Assembly: GCA_020061995.1 (NCBI GenBank)
Contig: JAGUXE010000401.1
Location: 1-20,241, forward strand
DNA length: 20,241 nucleotides
Source: Ignavibacteriales bacterium
GTDB taxonomy: Bacteria; Bacteroidota; Ignavibacteria; Ignavibacteriales; Ignavibacteriaceae
Direction of reading: 5' to 3'
Shown: one piece after another, positions 19,323-20,241 of the stretch
Numbering within the stretch: the first letter of the stretch is position 1
Layout: each line of letters opens with the position of its first letter
Notes under the pieces: generated by a model
What the model was told of the DNA's origin: nothing
What the model saw: only the letters and a program-made list of their open reading frames with translations
Databases searched by the model: none
Made by a program: the position numbers and the translations under genes

Positions 19323-20042
19323 ATGAACGAATTGGGACTTTATTGGGATAAATTCTTACCGAAATTTAAAAAGAAAAAAATCCGATTTGTTTTATCTTAT
19401 CTCCTCTTTTTACTTTACTTCAGTTTGCCCGGACTTCAAATCCCATTATTAGAATTTCACTCGACTCGAATCACATCATTGATGGAGCAAAGAGCACTTG
19501 AAAATTCACTCCATTTTTATCCTCGCCAAAATTTCGTTAATATTGAAGATGTTGCTCCTAATCTCCTTAAAGGAATAATTTCCATGGAAGATGGGAATTT
19601 CTTTAATCACAATGGTGTTGATTGGAAGGAACTGAAAACCTCATTAAAACTGAACACTAGACGTAAAAAGAGTGTTCGCGGCGGAAGCACGATTACAATG
19701 CAGTTATCTAAAAATTTGTATTTCACTACGGATAAAAGTGTAATCCGCAAAGCAAAAGAATTACTCGTAACATTCAGAATGGAAAAAGAAATTTCTAAGA
19801 GAGCAATTTTAGAACAGTATGTAAATATTATTGAGTGGGGAGATGGAATTTTTGGAATCCATTCCGCCGCTGATGCTTATTTTCAAAAAGAGCCGGGTGA
19901 ACTTAATACTAATCAGTCATCCCGACTTGCAGCGGTAATTCCATCACCATTAAAACATGCTCCGAATGTAAATAGCAATTATGTCTTGAGAAGATCAGCA
20001 ATAATACGCGGTCGGCTTAATGACGTTATTCTAGACATATAA
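19323..20042 (+). CDS. mtgA: Monofunctional biosynthetic peptidoglycan transglycosylase (GT51)
   Basis: A 239-residue enzyme that polymerises lipid II into glycan strands at the periplasmic face of the inner membrane. A basic N-terminus precedes one membrane anchor (about 22-40). The GT51 motifs follow in order: M-E89-D-G-N-F-F-N-H (catalytic Glu at 89), R-G-G-S-T-I-T-M-Q-L (119-128), K-A-K-E-L (143-147) and I-L-E164-Q-Y-V-N, then E-W-G-D-G-I-F-G. The E-W-G-D-G variant is typical of MtgA. There is no transpeptidase domain, and the length matches monofunctional enzymes. Gln replaces the small residue often seen before the Tyr of motif 4 (E-Q-Y-V-N), a mild variation. The ATG is 5 bases after the TPR gene, and its stop directly abuts the next ATG, so three genes are likely co-transcribed. 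Confidence 0.93.
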   Translation: MNELGLYWDKFLPKFKKKKIRFVLSYLLFLLYFSLPGLQIPLLEFHSTRITSLMEQRALENSLHFYPRQNFVNIEDVAPNLLKGIISMEDGNFFNHNGVDWKELKTSLKLNTRRKKSVRGGSTITMQLSKNLYFTTDKSVIRKAKELLVTFRMEKEISKRAILEQYVNIIEWGDGIFGIHSAADAYFQKEPGELNTNQSSRLAAVIPSPLKHAPNVNSNYVLRRSAIIRGRLNDVILDI

Positions 20043-20241
20043 ATGTTACGCAAACAACTCCTCTCATTGATTAAGGATGGAGAAAATCTTACCACTGAAT
20101 TCAAACTAAAATTTTCATCTTCAGAAAGAATTGCAAAAGAAATGATTGCATTCGCTAATACCAAAGGGGGATGGATTATTTTCGGTATTGATGATGATAA
20201 AAATGTCATTGGAGTTCAAAGCGAAAAAGGGGAAGCTGAAC
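20043..20241 (+). CDS. AlbA_2/Schlafen-type domain protein, N-terminal fragment (cut by window end)
   Basis: An ATG at 20043 directly follows the mtgA stop and the frame stays open to the window end (66 codons). The start reads M-L-R-K-Q-L-L-S-L-I-K-D-G-E, then T-E-F-K-x-K, A-F-A-N-T-K-G-G and I-I-F-G-I-D-D-D. This is the characteristic beginning of the AlbA_2 (Schlafen-related) putative nucleic-acid-binding domain found in many bacterial proteins annotated as ATP-binding or helix-turn-helix regulators. The GG-(W/Y)-x-x-F-G-(I/V) turn is the most conserved part. The C-terminal domain that would decide the function is outside the window. It appears to belong to the secA-glnB-TPR-mtgA transcription unit. 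Confidence 0.8.
   Translation, partial: MLRKQLLSLIKDGENLTTEFKLKFSSSERIAKEMIAFANTKGGWIIFGIDDDKNVIGVQSEKGEAE

Overview
The window is AT-rich (roughly one third G+C by eye), densely coding bacterial chromosome. No mobile element, CRISPR array, rRNA or tRNA gene is visible. The organism is probably a member of the Bacteroidota/Ignavibacteriota (FCB) lineage. The evidence is a DUF4837 lipoprotein, a DUF2723 GT-C transferase, a large SecA with a zinc tail, a PorW/SprE-like TPR lipoprotein, and two promoters with the Bacteroidota-type TAnnTTTG element. This placement is an inference from gene content.

Left part, plus strand. The 3' end of a PD-(D/E)XK nuclease with an Fe-S cysteine cluster (1-501) is followed by a 164-base spacer holding a promoter and an intrinsic terminator-like hairpin. 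A tight eight-gene run then covers 666-8634: greA, ribD, ribE (riboflavin synthase), tilS, hpt, ftsH, a dolichol/phytol-kinase-like membrane protein, and a DUF4837 lipoprotein. Most of these genes touch or overlap, and tilS-hpt-ftsH is a widely conserved order.

Middle, minus strand. glnE (bifunctional glutamine synthetase adenylyltransferase) and a DUF2723/TMEM260-like membrane glycosyltransferase overlap by four bases (TTGA). They are transcribed towards the DUF4837 gene and end 43 bases from it.

Right part, plus strand. secA is divergent from glnE. It is followed by glnB (PII), a large TPR lipoprotein overlapping glnB by GTGA, a monofunctional peptidoglycan glycosyltransferase (mtgA), and the start of an AlbA_2/Schlafen-type gene cut by the window end.

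Three themes connect the genes. (1) Nitrogen control: GlnB and its expected target GlnE lie on either side of secA. (2) Cell envelope: FtsH, SecA, two lipoproteins, MtgA, the polyprenol-kinase-like protein and the DUF2723 transferase; the last three use or make polyprenyl-linked substrates if the family assignments hold. (3) Core housekeeping: GreA, riboflavin, tRNA-Ile lysidine and purine salvage. I found no convincing evidence of a wholly new defence or mobile system. The best leads are the greA leader (promoter directly followed by a terminator), the altered second nucleotidyltransferase motif of GlnE, and the envelope gene block after glnB.
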